Shown here: in pieces, positions 45,156 to 53,878 of the stretch
Layout of the letters: the number at the start of each line of letters is the position of its first letter
Position numbering within the stretch: position 1 is the stretch's first letter
Assembly (NCBI RefSeq): GCF_024029675.1
Contig: NZ_CP097121.1
Location: forward strand, 1,054,001-1,118,000
Direction of reading: 5' to 3'
Source: Fructilactobacillus carniphilus
Lineage (GTDB): Bacteria; Bacillota; Bacilli; Lactobacillales; Lactobacillaceae
Length of the DNA stretch: 64,000 nucleotides
Translations under genes and position numbers: made by a program
Notes under the pieces: generated by a model
Database searches by the model: none
Told to the model about the DNA's origin: nothing
The model's input: the letters and a program-made list of their open reading frames with translations, nothing else

Positions 45156-46532
45156 ATGACTTTTGAAGAATTAAAAGAATATGGTCAGCTATTCTACCGC
45201 GAAAACTACAAACTGGATCGAAACCTAGAAACCAAAGTCTTTAAAATCAACAATATCAAGTCTTACCAACGCGAACCAAACGATGCTGGAGGAACCACGG
45301 ATTGGACTGACAATTTAATCCTGCTGTATAACCTCCTGCACAAGCTCTTGGGGAGTAAGTTTAGCTTCCAACTCAACTTTAAAAAACGGACGATGTCAAT
45401 CTACTTCGCCATTAAAAAACCGGTTACAGTCGCAGACCTGCAAAAACAGCTGCCCTTAGTTGACGTGGTCGACATCGAAACGGACGAAGTTTCTTCGATT
45501 GCCACCATTGACATTAGCAAGTTCACCACGAACTACGGCCATGCTACTCAATTATTTGAAAAGGATCCGTACGCTGACCTCAATCTCAGCGATTTGAATA
45601 ACCTCAAGGATGACCCGGCAAGTGCAACCGACAAATCAGAAAAAACGACCACTGACGATGATAGTCCCAACGATGATTTAAGCCTCAACGTCGAAACGCT
45701 TGATACGAACGTAGATGCTCTGGCTGAACTTAAAGGCCTCACTGGTTTAGAGGAAGCCAAGCAACAAATTACCGACATGGTCGCAATTGCCAAAATGAAT
45801 CAATTGCGGAAGGATCACGGACTCAAAACGCCCGAGGGGATCAGTAACCACATGATTTTTACGGGGAACCCCGGAACGGGAAAAACAACGGTCGCCAAGC
45901 TTTTTGCCACGATTCTCTACCAAAACGACATCATTACTGCCAACAAGTTAGTGCTGACTGATCGATCGGACCTCGTGGGTCAATACACTGGAACCACGGC
46001 GGACCGGACCAAAAAAGTAATTCAAGCAGCTTTAGGCGGCGTGCTCTTTATCGACGAAGCCTACCAACTTTCCCACCCCGACAGTCCGACTGACTTTGGT
46101 CACGAAGCGATTGACCAGCTGATTATCGGCATGGAAAACCACCGAGAAGATTTAATTGTCATTCTGGCTGGCTATACAGACCAGATGGAAACCTTCTTAA
46201 ACGACAATCCCGGACTGCGATCCCGAATCCCGAATCGGGTCCACTTTGAAGACTACACGACCGGGGAGCTGACGCAGATTATCTTAAACATGATCAACAA
46301 AGAACAAATTGTCACCCTGGAACACGACAGTTACTTTACAGAAGTCGTGACGAATTTTATTAACCAAAACAATCCGAGCGGAAACGCCCGGTGGGCCCGG
46401 AATATTTACCAGGCCATGCTCCAGGCCCAGGCCCGACGGGTAGCGTTTCAACCTCATCCGACCAAAAAAGACCTACAGACGATTACCAACGATGACGTAG
46501 ACGCCGCTTTGATGGCTACCCCGACTAATTAA
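45156..46532 (+). CDS. CbbX/SpoVK-type AAA+ ATPase with novel N-terminal domain
   Basis: 458 residues. The first ~165 residues are an unassigned alpha/beta domain (FYRENYKLDRNLETKVF, SFQLNFKKRTMSIYF). An acidic, low-complexity linker follows (SEKTTTDDDSPNDDL, about 152-170). The AAA+ domain (190-455) has GLTGLEEAKQQI, Walker A GNPGTGKT, the pore-loop-like VGQYTGTTADRT, Walker B GGVLFIDEAYQL, and NDNPGLRSRIP, the arginine-finger region. The nearest architectures are CbbX, SpoVK and the mycobacterial ESX ATPase EccA. It stands alone here, about 20 kb from the T7SS. Confidence 0.8.
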   Translation: MTFEELKEYGQLFYRENYKLDRNLETKVFKINNIKSYQREPNDAGGTTDWTDNLILLYNLLHKLLGSKFSFQLNFKKRTMSIYFAIKKPVTVADLQKQLPLVDVVDIETDEVSSIATIDISKFTTNYGHATQLFEKDPYADLNLSDLNNLKDDPASATDKSEKTTTDDDSPNDDLSLNVETLDTNVDALAELKGLTGLEEAKQQITDMVAIAKMNQLRKDHGLKTPEGISNHMIFTGNPGTGKTTVAKLFATILYQNDIITANKLVLTDRSDLVGQYTGTTADRTKKVIQAALGGVLFIDEAYQLSHPDSPTDFGHEAIDQLIIGMENHREDLIVILAGYTDQMETFLNDNPGLRSRIPNRVHFEDYTTGELTQIILNMINKEQIVTLEHDSYFTEVVTNFINQNNPSGNARWARNIYQAMLQAQARRVAFQPHPTKKDLQTITNDDVDAALMATPTN

Positions 46533-46559
46533 GCGGCCATCGTTGTCCTAACGACAAAC

Positions 46560-46568
46560 ATGCTACAA
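46560..46568 (+). promoter_or_regulatory. proC extended -10 promoter
   Basis: TGCTACAAT, an extended -10, lies about 40 bases before the proC start. TTGTCC 15 bases upstream of the hexamer is a possible but short-spaced -35. Confidence 0.5.
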
Positions 46569-46606
46569 TAATGGTAATTACGTTCTCACACACAAAGGAG
46601 TTGCCA

Positions 46607-47368
46607 ATGAAAATCGGAATTTTAGGAGCCGGACACATGGGAAGTTCCATCATCCGTGGGCTTGCTAATTGCTACTCGGCTACTGATCTATTAGTAAAAG
46701 GTCATCGCGTTACTCCAGAACTGCAAGCTTTCCAACGAGAAATCGGCTTTCAGTTGCTGACGGAAAATGACTTTTCGGCGGCAGACGTCTTATTCGTTAC
46801 CACGCCTGCTCCAGCTACCCAAACCATTTTACGAGCAACGAACGTTGCCAACCACACCATCATCATTTCGGCCGTGCAGGGTATTACCCCCGCGCAAATC
46901 CAAGACATTTTCCCCACTAATTCGGCTGTCTGCATCATTCCTAACATTCCGGTCGCCGTGAACGCGGGGTGCATTGCCATGACCAAGGCGGATGCTGCCA
47001 CTCCTGCGGATCAGAAAACGGTTGATGAACTGTTGGCTCAACTTGGAACCATCGTGGCAGTTCCAGCCACTAACGCCGGAATTGTTGGCACCGTGGCGGG
47101 TTGTGGTCCCGCCTTTGTCGACGTTTTCATGAGTGCTTTAGCAGACGCCGCCGTTCAGAATGGTCTGGACCGAAAAACGGCCTACCAAGTGGCGGCTAGC
47201 ATGGTCTTTGGAAGTGCCAAGCTCGCCTTAGAAACGGGTACTAACCCCGATGTATTAAAGGACCAGGTCACTTCTCCCGGTGGTTCCACCATTAAGGGAG
47301 TCGTGGGGCTGGATGAAAAAGGATTTCGGAATGCGGTCAACCACGCCGTGAACCAAGCCAACGGTTAA
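46607..47368 (+). CDS. proC: Pyrroline-5-carboxylate reductase
   Basis: Last step of proline synthesis. Start ATG (MKIGILGAGHMGSS) lies after AAAGGAG; an in-frame ATG 36 bases earlier lacks a site. 253 residues, a little short of the usual 265-280. Dinucleotide loop GAGHMG; VAGCGPAFVDVF; and the family signature DQVTSPGGSTIKGV. proA and proB are not in the window. Confidence 0.93.
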   Translation: MKIGILGAGHMGSSIIRGLANCYSATDLLVKGHRVTPELQAFQREIGFQLLTENDFSAADVLFVTTPAPATQTILRATNVANHTIIISAVQGITPAQIQDIFPTNSAVCIIPNIPVAVNAGCIAMTKADAATPADQKTVDELLAQLGTIVAVPATNAGIVGTVAGCGPAFVDVFMSALADAAVQNGLDRKTAYQVAASMVFGSAKLALETGTNPDVLKDQVTSPGGSTIKGVVGLDEKGFRNAVNHAVNQANG

Positions 47369-47382
47369 ATGTTTATGTAATT

Positions 47383-47407
47383 AAAAGACGCCCGTGCGTC
47401 TTTTTTC
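47383..47407 (+). terminator. proC terminator
   Basis: Stem AAAGACGC / GCGTCTTT with a 4-base loop, then six T. Confidence 0.8.
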
Positions 47408-47430
47408 TTTGTAAGAAAGGAGCTCTTTTT

Positions 47431-48849
47431 ATGTCAGCTACACCAGCAGAAAAAATCCCGCTCAAAACCAATCTGGCCATTCTGGCCGCAGCATTTCTAT
47501 CCTTCTCGGGAGTTTTACTAGAAACCTCCATGAACGTGACGTTTCCAGAACTAGCCAAGGAACTCAGCGTTTCCCTGGATACCATCCAGTGGATTACAAC
47601 CGGTTACCTCTTAGTCGTGACCATCACCATGTCCACTACGGCCTTCCTACTCAAGCGCTATCCGGTCAAACGAATCTTTGCCATCTCCAGCCTCCTCTTT
47701 GTGATTGGAGACCTGTTGTCCATGTTAGCTCCCAACTTTCCCGTGCTGTTAGCGGGACGACTCATTCAAGCCGGTTCCACCGGTTTAGCAATGCCGATGA
47801 TGTACCAGGTGATCTTCGCCCTTATTCCCAAGCGTCGCATCGGAACCTACGTCGGAATCGCCTCGATGGTGGTTTCCCTAGCCCCGGCGTTGGGTCCTAC
47901 CTACGGTGGCGCCTTATCCTCCCTGCTGTCCTGGCGTTACATTTTCATTGTCATCCTGCCATTTATCTTGTTAACTTTCTGGCTGGGTAGTAAAACCCTC
48001 GATTTACAGCCCCAAGGAGTTCAAAAACACTTCGACTTCGTGGCTTTGGGTTGGCTCGCCATCACGCTTTTTTCCTTTGTGTGGGCGACTAATCAGCTAG
48101 GAAGCGCGCACGGCACCATCTTACCGTGGCTCATTCCGTTATTAATTGGGTTTTGCAGTTTGGCTCTCTTCGTGTGGACCAACAACCACGGCAACACCCA
48201 GGTACTTTCGCTCCATCCACTGAAAAATTCCAGCATCTCGCTAAACGCTATCGTCTACATGATGCTGATGTTCGTTAACATCGGAATTTCCTTTGTAATT
48301 CCGATTTACTCAGAAGTCGTCTTTCACGTCACTCCCCTAGCGGCTGGTTTAATCCTCTTACCTGGTTCCATCATCGGAGGAGCCATTTCTCCCGTGGCGG
48401 GATTTGCCTACGACCGGTACGGCGCTTTTAAACCAATCCTCTCTGGAATGATTATCTTCACGATTGCCACTTTTTGCTTCAGCATCTCGAGCAAGTGGGC
48501 CACTCCCATGGCCTTCATGCTACTCTTCTCGTTACTCCGAATCGGGATGAACATGGCCTTTGCCAACCTGCTGTCCAACTCCCAATCAATCGCACCCGTG
48601 AAACAATCGGCCGACGTCAACTCGCTGTTTAACATGTTGCAACAATACGCGGGCTCATTGGGGACCAGTCTGTTGGCCTCGGGATTAGCCTTTTATCAAA
48701 ACCAAGCTCACGGCGCTAACGCCCAAATGGCTGCTACCATTCAGGGCGGCCATCTTGATTACACCCTGTTGTTTGTGATTGCGGTTATCATCACCATCCT
48801 GGCTTTCACCAACTGGGGATTACAAAGAAAGCAGGGTAAACGTGGTTAA
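47431..48849 (+). CDS. MFS multidrug exporter, DHA2 (EmrB/QacA) type
   Basis: 472 residues with about 14 membrane segments. Motif C-like APALGPTYGG near helix 5 marks an exporter; LDTIQWITTGYLL is the DHA2 helix-2 motif. It ends overlapping the start of the next gene, suggesting co-transcription. Confidence 0.9.
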   Translation: MSATPAEKIPLKTNLAILAAAFLSFSGVLLETSMNVTFPELAKELSVSLDTIQWITTGYLLVVTITMSTTAFLLKRYPVKRIFAISSLLFVIGDLLSMLAPNFPVLLAGRLIQAGSTGLAMPMMYQVIFALIPKRRIGTYVGIASMVVSLAPALGPTYGGALSSLLSWRYIFIVILPFILLTFWLGSKTLDLQPQGVQKHFDFVALGWLAITLFSFVWATNQLGSAHGTILPWLIPLLIGFCSLALFVWTNNHGNTQVLSLHPLKNSSISLNAIVYMMLMFVNIGISFVIPIYSEVVFHVTPLAAGLILLPGSIIGGAISPVAGFAYDRYGAFKPILSGMIIFTIATFCFSISSKWATPMAFMLLFSLLRIGMNMAFANLLSNSQSIAPVKQSADVNSLFNMLQQYAGSLGTSLLASGLAFYQNQAHGANAQMAATIQGGHLDYTLLFVIAVIITILAFTNWGLQRKQGKRG

Positions 48850-50071
48850 TAATGCAGCAACCACCAAGTTGGCGCCCAACCAACATAAATTAAGCCCGGA
48901 ACAACAAGAGTTAGTGCAACGCATTATGCAATTTACGCAACAACATCTAGCAGGCTCTACCCCGGCCATTTTCACCATTAACGGCGACTGTGGGACGGGC
49001 AAAAGTGTAATTCTCAGTCAGCTTTTTTACGAACTCCAACAGGCCGCCCACAATGAACACAGTCGGTTTTCCGGCACGAAAAACTATTTTTTGGTCAACC
49101 ACCCCGAGGTCCTCAAGGTCTACAAGCAAATGGCCGGGCCCGAGCAAAACGTGCTTAAGAAAAACTTTCTGCGCCCGACTTCCTTCATTAACCAGTTGCA
49201 CAAACGGCACGAACGCGCCGACGTGGTGGTGATTGACGAAGCACACTTGTTGCTCTCGCAACCAGATCACTACAACAACTTTTACGGCGACAACCAGCTG
49301 ACAGAGATTCTTAAGCTGAGTCGGGTGGTCATCTGCGTCTTTGACTTTCACCAGGTAATTCAAACTAAGAATTACTGGGACCAAGAACTGTTAAATCGGA
49401 TTGTGGCCCCCTATCCCCACGCAGAGTACGATTTAACGCATCAATTTCGCATGACTGCTAGTCCGGAGTTAATTCACTGGATGGACGCCTTTAGCGCGGG
49501 CGAGTTACTCCCATTACCTGCAAATACCAGGCAGGACTATGACTTTCGCATCTATGCGGATGCCGAAGCGATGCGGCAGGCCATTGTGCACCGCAATCAG
49601 GAAGTGGGGTTGTCCCGGATTGTCGCGACCACCGGTTATCCCTCCACGTTAGACGGGGGCAAACACTACATTCACGAAACCGGGGGCTTTCACATGCCGT
49701 GGGATCAATATAATTACACGCAAACCCCCTGGGCCGAGATTCCAGAGACGATTGACGAAGTGGGATCAATTTATACCTGCCAGGGTTTTGATCTGAACTA
49801 CGTCGGGCTGATTCTCAGTCCCCTGTTGTATTTGGACCCTGCTGATCATCGCATCAAGGTAGACCTCAGTAAGAAAACTAACAACGAGATGATCAAACGC
49901 CGGACGGACGTTACTGATCCAGCACAATTCACCCGCATGAAACACCAAATCATTTTAAATTCTGTGAACGTCCTCTTAAAACGGGGGATTCACGGTGCTT
50001 ACCTGTATGCGCACGATCCTGAATTACGGGGAGCCCTGTTACAGAGCTATCACTCCCTCAATTTAGACTAA
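48842..50071 (+). CDS. DUF2075 P-loop ATPase
   Basis: About 409 residues from GTG (VNNAATTKLAP), chosen because the frame further upstream lies inside the MFS gene; the ribosome site is weak. Helicase-like core: Walker A NGDCGTGKS, Walker B VVVIDEAHLLLS, DLTHQFRMTASPELI, and GSIYTCQGFDLNYVG. The family resembles superfamily 1 helicases and Schlafen-like ATPases; its cellular role is not known. It overlaps the MFS stop by 8 bases. Confidence 0.82.
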   Translation: MVNNAATTKLAPNQHKLSPEQQELVQRIMQFTQQHLAGSTPAIFTINGDCGTGKSVILSQLFYELQQAAHNEHSRFSGTKNYFLVNHPEVLKVYKQMAGPEQNVLKKNFLRPTSFINQLHKRHERADVVVIDEAHLLLSQPDHYNNFYGDNQLTEILKLSRVVICVFDFHQVIQTKNYWDQELLNRIVAPYPHAEYDLTHQFRMTASPELIHWMDAFSAGELLPLPANTRQDYDFRIYADAEAMRQAIVHRNQEVGLSRIVATTGYPSTLDGGKHYIHETGGFHMPWDQYNYTQTPWAEIPETIDEVGSIYTCQGFDLNYVGLILSPLLYLDPADHRIKVDLSKKTNNEMIKRRTDVTDPAQFTRMKHQIILNSVNVLLKRGIHGAYLYAHDPELRGALLQSYHSLNLD

Positions 50072-50108
50072 AAAAGATCGCTTTCCAGTTGGAAAGCGGT
50101 CTTTTTTT
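50072..50108. terminator. Bidirectional terminator between the DUF2075 gene and thiM
   Basis: Stem AAAAAGAtCGCTTTCC / GGAAAGCGgTCTTTTT with a 4-base loop, T runs both ways. Confidence 0.87.
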
Positions 50109-50895
50109 AGTTCTTTTGCAGTTGTAAACGTTGTTGCAAGGTCTGATCATCTAAGCGGGCGAGTTGGTTATAAGTTTCGGCTATAAACGAGAACGGCGCA
50201 TCGGGATACCGCTCCGCCGCCAGTTCCGCTGCTACTGGCAAAATGCCCGTTGCGGTGGCAATGGTCTCTAGGTCGGCACTTACGCCCGTGGCCACCCCCA
50301 GTAAGCCATCGAGGACATCACCCATCCCCACGTTGGTGGTTAACAGCGGTGCATTATTTGCAATCCGATACACCGTGGTGCCATCCGTAACAATGTCCGT
50401 GGGTCCGGAAATTACCACCACACAGTTCAGTTGTTGGGCGGCCGTTTGCGCAACTTCAACCGGATCAGCGGTTCCTTGTCCAGCATCAATTCCGTGCTGT
50501 TCCCACTTAATCCCGGCCAGTGCAGCCACTTCACCGGCGTTACCACGAATCACCATCACCTGAACGTGCTCTAAAAGTTGTTGGGTCCGTTGGCGCCGTA
50601 AGGGAGTGGCTCCCACCGCCACCGGGTCAAAGATCACCGGATGTTGCACCTGATTGGCCGCTTGCCCCGCCGTTAGCATTAGTTCCTGCGCTACGGGATT
50701 GGTTGACCCCAGGTTTAAAACCACCGTGTTAGCAATGTGGGCTAAATCAGCTGCTTCCAGTGGATCAGCCACCATCATCGGTGAACCGCCAATGTAGTTG
50801 ATTCCATCTGCAACCCGCTGTGGGGTCACGTGGTTAGCGACGTTTAAGACAATCGGGGTCTGACTGTGAATCTGGGCTAATAGGTTAGTTTTCAT
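50107..50895 (-). CDS. thiM: Hydroxyethylthiazole kinase
   Basis: Phosphorylates thiazole alcohol for thiamine salvage. 262 residues with GSPMMVADPLEAADL near the start, VIRGNAGEVAAL, and TNVGMGDVLDGLLG; here the loop that usually reads TGTGC or TGSGC reads NVGMGD, so the usual cysteine is not present, though the aspartate is. It overlaps thiE by 11 bases. Confidence 0.92.
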   Translation of the reverse strand: MKTNLLAQIHSQTPIVLNVANHVTPQRVADGINYIGGSPMMVADPLEAADLAHIANTVVLNLGSTNPVAQELMLTAGQAANQVQHPVIFDPVAVGATPLRRQRTQQLLEHVQVMVIRGNAGEVAALAGIKWEQHGIDAGQGTADPVEVAQTAAQQLNCVVVISGPTDIVTDGTTVYRIANNAPLLTTNVGMGDVLDGLLGVATGVSADLETIATATGILPVAAELAAERYPDAPFSFIAETYNQLARLDDQTLQQRLQLQKN

Positions 50896-51547
50896 GAGTT
50901 GCTCCCTTCGTTTTTAAAAGCTGCACCGTTTTCTGAAGATCTGAACTCTGCGTAATGGCAGAAATCACTGAAACTCCAATGGTTGGCACCGCACTCAGTT
51001 CATGGACGTTGGTTTCACTAATGCCACCGATGGCAACCAGGGGCAGCTCCGTTTGTGCTTGCACCGCTTGAAGCCCGGCTACGCCAATCGGAGCCTGGGC
51101 ATCCGGTTTACTATCAGTCGCAAAGACCGGTCCCACGCCTAGATAATCCACCTGCGGAAGGTCAGCTTGACTAGCTTGCAATTCTGCTTCGTTGTGAACC
51201 GATAATCCAATGATCCAGTCAGGATGTTGAGCTCGAATTGGGCCTACGGTATCATCGGTCTGACCCACGTGGACCCCCTCGGCTCCAATCTGTTCCGCTA
51301 ACTGAACGTCATCATCAACTAGCAGGGGAACATCAGCTGCTTGGGTCAACTGGTGGATTGCTTTTCCTAATCGTACCCGTGCCGCCGCATCCAATTGAGA
51401 CCCGTCTTTTTCGCGGAATTGAACTGCCGTGACTCCAGCAGCGAGCGCTTGTTGCACCACCTGCAACAGTCGGGCGGGTTGCTGCTCCACGTTTTGGGTT
51501 CCAATTACCAAGTACACTTGCAACATTGCTGGCTTAAATTTCATCAT
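50885..51547 (-). CDS. thiE: Thiamine-phosphate synthase
   Basis: Joins HMP pyrophosphate and thiazole phosphate into thiamine phosphate. 220 residues, TIM barrel: VQFREKDGSQLD, VDDDVQLAEQIGAEGVHVGQ, DYLGVGPVFATDSK, and VAIGGISETN. Start ATG behind GGAGGAAC. It overlaps thiD by 14 bases. Confidence 0.94.
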   Translation of the reverse strand: MMKFKPAMLQVYLVIGTQNVEQQPARLLQVVQQALAAGVTAVQFREKDGSQLDAAARVRLGKAIHQLTQAADVPLLVDDDVQLAEQIGAEGVHVGQTDDTVGPIRAQHPDWIIGLSVHNEAELQASQADLPQVDYLGVGPVFATDSKPDAQAPIGVAGLQAVQAQTELPLVAIGGISETNVHELSAVPTIGVSVISAITQSSDLQKTVQLLKTKGATHEN

Positions 51548-52352
51548 GTTCCTCCCATAACCCGTGATTCAACGGTCCGTGACCGTGACCCAGTGGCAAC
51601 GGATGCGGAATAATTGCAGCTAAGTAGTTGTGTGCCTGCCGAATCGCCTGCTTTAGGTTCATCCCGTGGGCCACGTAGGAGACGATGGCGGACGACAAGG
51701 TATCGCCCGTACCGTGCGTTCGGTTCGTGTTAACTCGGGGACTTTCCAGCCAGTAATCGGTACCATCCGCTAGTTTCACGTAATCGGCCACCACAGCATC
51801 CGTCCCGTGACCGCCCTTAATCACCACGTTGGCAGCTCCCAACTGCTGAATCTGCTTCGCTGCGTTTAAAACGTCTACCCGGTCGTGAATCGCACGGCCG
51901 GCTAATAGTTCGGCTTCTGGTAAATTAGGCGTAACCACGTCGGCTAGCGGCAGTAAATCCGTTTTAAGAGTCGCAATTCCAGCTTCATCTAACAAATGAC
52001 TACCACCCTTAGCGACCATCACCGGATCCACGACGACCACTGGAAAGTGGTAGCGAGCCAGGTTTCTCACTACCGCCTGCACGTGCTCGGCGTCAAAAAG
52101 GGCTCCTGTTTTAGCGGCCCGAACGTCAAAGTCCGCGGCAACGGATGCAAATTGAGCATCTATCATGGCGGCGTCCACGGTTTCAATCCGTTGCACGCCC
52201 TCCGTATTTTGCGCCGTCAATCCGACTACTACCGATGTCGCAAAGGTTTTAAGGGTTTGCATCGTTTTGATGTCGGCCATCATTCCCGCACCCCCACCAG
52301 AATCAGTGCCCGCAATCGTGAGTCCCGTTGGATATTGTGGCATGTTAATCAT
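51534..52352 (-). CDS. thiD: HMP/HMP-phosphate kinase
   Basis: Phosphorylates hydroxymethylpyrimidine twice. 272 residues, ribokinase-like: TIAGTDSGGGAGMMADIKT at the start, VVDPVMVAKGG in the middle, and the catalytic NRTHGTGDTLSSAI near 210. Overlaps tenA by 8 bases. Confidence 0.94.
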   Translation of the reverse strand: MINMPQYPTGLTIAGTDSGGGAGMMADIKTMQTLKTFATSVVVGLTAQNTEGVQRIETVDAAMIDAQFASVAADFDVRAAKTGALFDAEHVQAVVRNLARYHFPVVVVDPVMVAKGGSHLLDEAGIATLKTDLLPLADVVTPNLPEAELLAGRAIHDRVDVLNAAKQIQQLGAANVVIKGGHGTDAVVADYVKLADGTDYWLESPRVNTNRTHGTGDTLSSAIVSYVAHGMNLKQAIRQAHNYLAAIIPHPLPLGHGHGPLNHGLWEEHDEI

Positions 52353-52992
52353 CCTCCTCGGCCTGGGTAAAAAAGGCCAGTTCTAATTCACAACTCTTGC
52401 GAAAAACTTGCTGCGCCTGCTGCCGTTCCGCAGCCGTTACGGTTGGGCTCAGCTGATCCAACTCATGAAACATGGTGTGGTTAAAATCATCATCAGTTCC
52501 GACATAGAAGTTAATCCAGTCGGCAAATGGATTATCCGCCTGATTAGCTCCCTGCTGGACCAATCGTTGCGCCAGTTTACTATAAACCGCGGGACAGGCT
52601 TGCATGCTGGCGAGTCCCAAAAAGGCGGATTGTTCAGCTGAGCGTTCCATGTGTTCCAAGTACGCCTTGGTGACTTGCTTAGCAGCCGGTACCGGCGTCA
52701 TAATCTGATCCGTCGTGGTCTGCGCCACCTTCAGTAACACCTGATGCGCCCCATTTTCCCGCTGAATGTCGTGTTCCGTTTGCTCCAGTAAACTAGGATT
52801 TAATGCGCCTAGTACCTGCTGATACAGGGTTAAAAAGCGATCTAAGTACAAATTATCCTGTTGGACGTAATTCACTACGGCCGCCCGGGATAAACTTCCC
52901 GTAGCAATCTCTTTTACAAAGGAATTCTCCATAAATTGTGGCATCAGTTCCGCCACCGTCTGTTGCATCTGCCTACTTCCGGTTGGTTGCAT
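52345..52992 (-). CDS. tenA: TenA aminopyrimidine aminohydrolase
   Basis: Salvages HMP from degraded thiamine. 215 residues, all helical: FVKEIATGSLSRAAVVNYVQ, QDNLYLDRF, and ACPAVYSKLAQRLV with the expected active-site cysteine. First gene of tenA-thiD-thiE-thiM. With no thiC, thiG or thiS in the window, the operon supports salvage rather than full synthesis. Confidence 0.92.
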   Translation of the reverse strand: MQPTGSRQMQQTVAELMPQFMENSFVKEIATGSLSRAAVVNYVQQDNLYLDRFLTLYQQVLGALNPSLLEQTEHDIQRENGAHQVLLKVAQTTTDQIMTPVPAAKQVTKAYLEHMERSAEQSAFLGLASMQACPAVYSKLAQRLVQQGANQADNPFADWINFYVGTDDDFNHTMFHELDQLSPTVTAAERQQAQQVFRKSCELELAFFTQAEEDD

Positions 52993-53033
52993 TAGTCAAT
53001 CTCCTTCTCATGAGCTAAATTTACCAAATAAAA

Positions 53034-53172
53034 AAAGTTCCCAGCAATCGCTGAGAACTTTGGGATTAACAATTATTAAGGGACGGAATCCGTCCGGATA
53101 AAAGTTTCCTGCGATAGTGTTAACTACATCAGGTTCAATGGGTATAATCTCAGCGCATGGCACCCCAACTTT
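53034..53172 (-). promoter_or_regulatory. TPP riboswitch of the thiamine operon
   Basis: Minus strand: GGGGTGCC, GCTGAGATTATACCC, GAACCTGATGTAGTTAACAC and TATCGCAGGAAA (53103-53168) are the conserved THI-element segments. A terminator, AAAGTTCtCAGC / GCTGgGAACTTT with seven T (53033-53062), follows. TPP binding should cause termination. Confidence 0.95.
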
Positions 53173-53184
53173 TTATTTGATTAA

Positions 53185-53218
53185 CGTCATTGTAGCACTA
53201 GTTGCTTGAACCAAGCAA
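53185..53218 (-). promoter_or_regulatory. Promoter region of the TPP-riboswitch operon
   Basis: Minus strand: extended -10 TGCTACAAT, with TTGCTT 18 bases upstream as a poor -35. The -35 lies inside a GTTGCTTG-AAC-CAAGCAAC palindrome placed right after the phosphatase stop, which may end that transcript. Confidence 0.5.
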
Positions 53219-53878
53219 CTACACGTCCTGGTCTAATTTATTGTAGTATTCAACTTCAATGGTTTCCGGATGAATCAGTAACTTAGTGATACTACCATTT
53301 TTAGCGGCTTGCCCATCATCGAGTTCTGGGGCGTATCGATCCACAATCGATCGAATCGTCATCCCGTGGGACACAATCAGGATGTTTTGCCCGTCTTCAG
53401 TATTTTCCCGAATCCGATCAAAGCCCCGGTTCAAGCGATCCCAAAACTGTTGATTATTTTCGGCATTGTTGTACAGATCCGCCTTGGCAATCAGATCCCG
53501 AGCTCGTTCCAGTCCGTAGTGGTCTAAAACGCCCGCTTCGTTAGTAATATCAACTTGTTCCCCCACGAACTGCCACATTTGTTCGAGGTTTTCCCCTTCA
53601 AAGTAGCCGTGGAACTGTTCTCGCAGTTCAGGATATTGGTAAGTAATGATGTCCATCCCACGCGGATTTTTCTTCAAAATTTCCCGACCAGTGGCCACTG
53701 CCCGTCCCGAATCACTGGTAAAGGCGGCGTCAAATTCAATCTTGGCTAACCGGTCACCCGCGTCCTGGGCATCCGCAATTCCCTTCGAAGTCAAGGGGGA
53801 ATCAATCCACCCCTGGACCTTGTTATAGAGGTTTAAATAAGTTTGTCCGTGTCTTACTAAATATGCTGTTACTGCCAT
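53219..53878 (-). CDS. Histidine phosphatase (phosphoglycerate mutase-like)
   Basis: 219 residues. The phosphohistidine motif LVRHGQTYLN lies near the start, and ILIVSHGMTIRSI holds the second histidine. Such proteins are phosphatases of varied substrates, not glycolytic mutases. Its ATG overlaps the stop of the preceding membrane protein gene (TAATG). Confidence 0.88.
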   Translation of the reverse strand: MAVTAYLVRHGQTYLNLYNKVQGWIDSPLTSKGIADAQDAGDRLAKIEFDAAFTSDSGRAVATGREILKKNPRGMDIITYQYPELREQFHGYFEGENLEQMWQFVGEQVDITNEAGVLDHYGLERARDLIAKADLYNNAENNQQFWDRLNRGFDRIRENTEDGQNILIVSHGMTIRSIVDRYAPELDDGQAAKNGSITKLLIHPETIEVEYYNKLDQDV

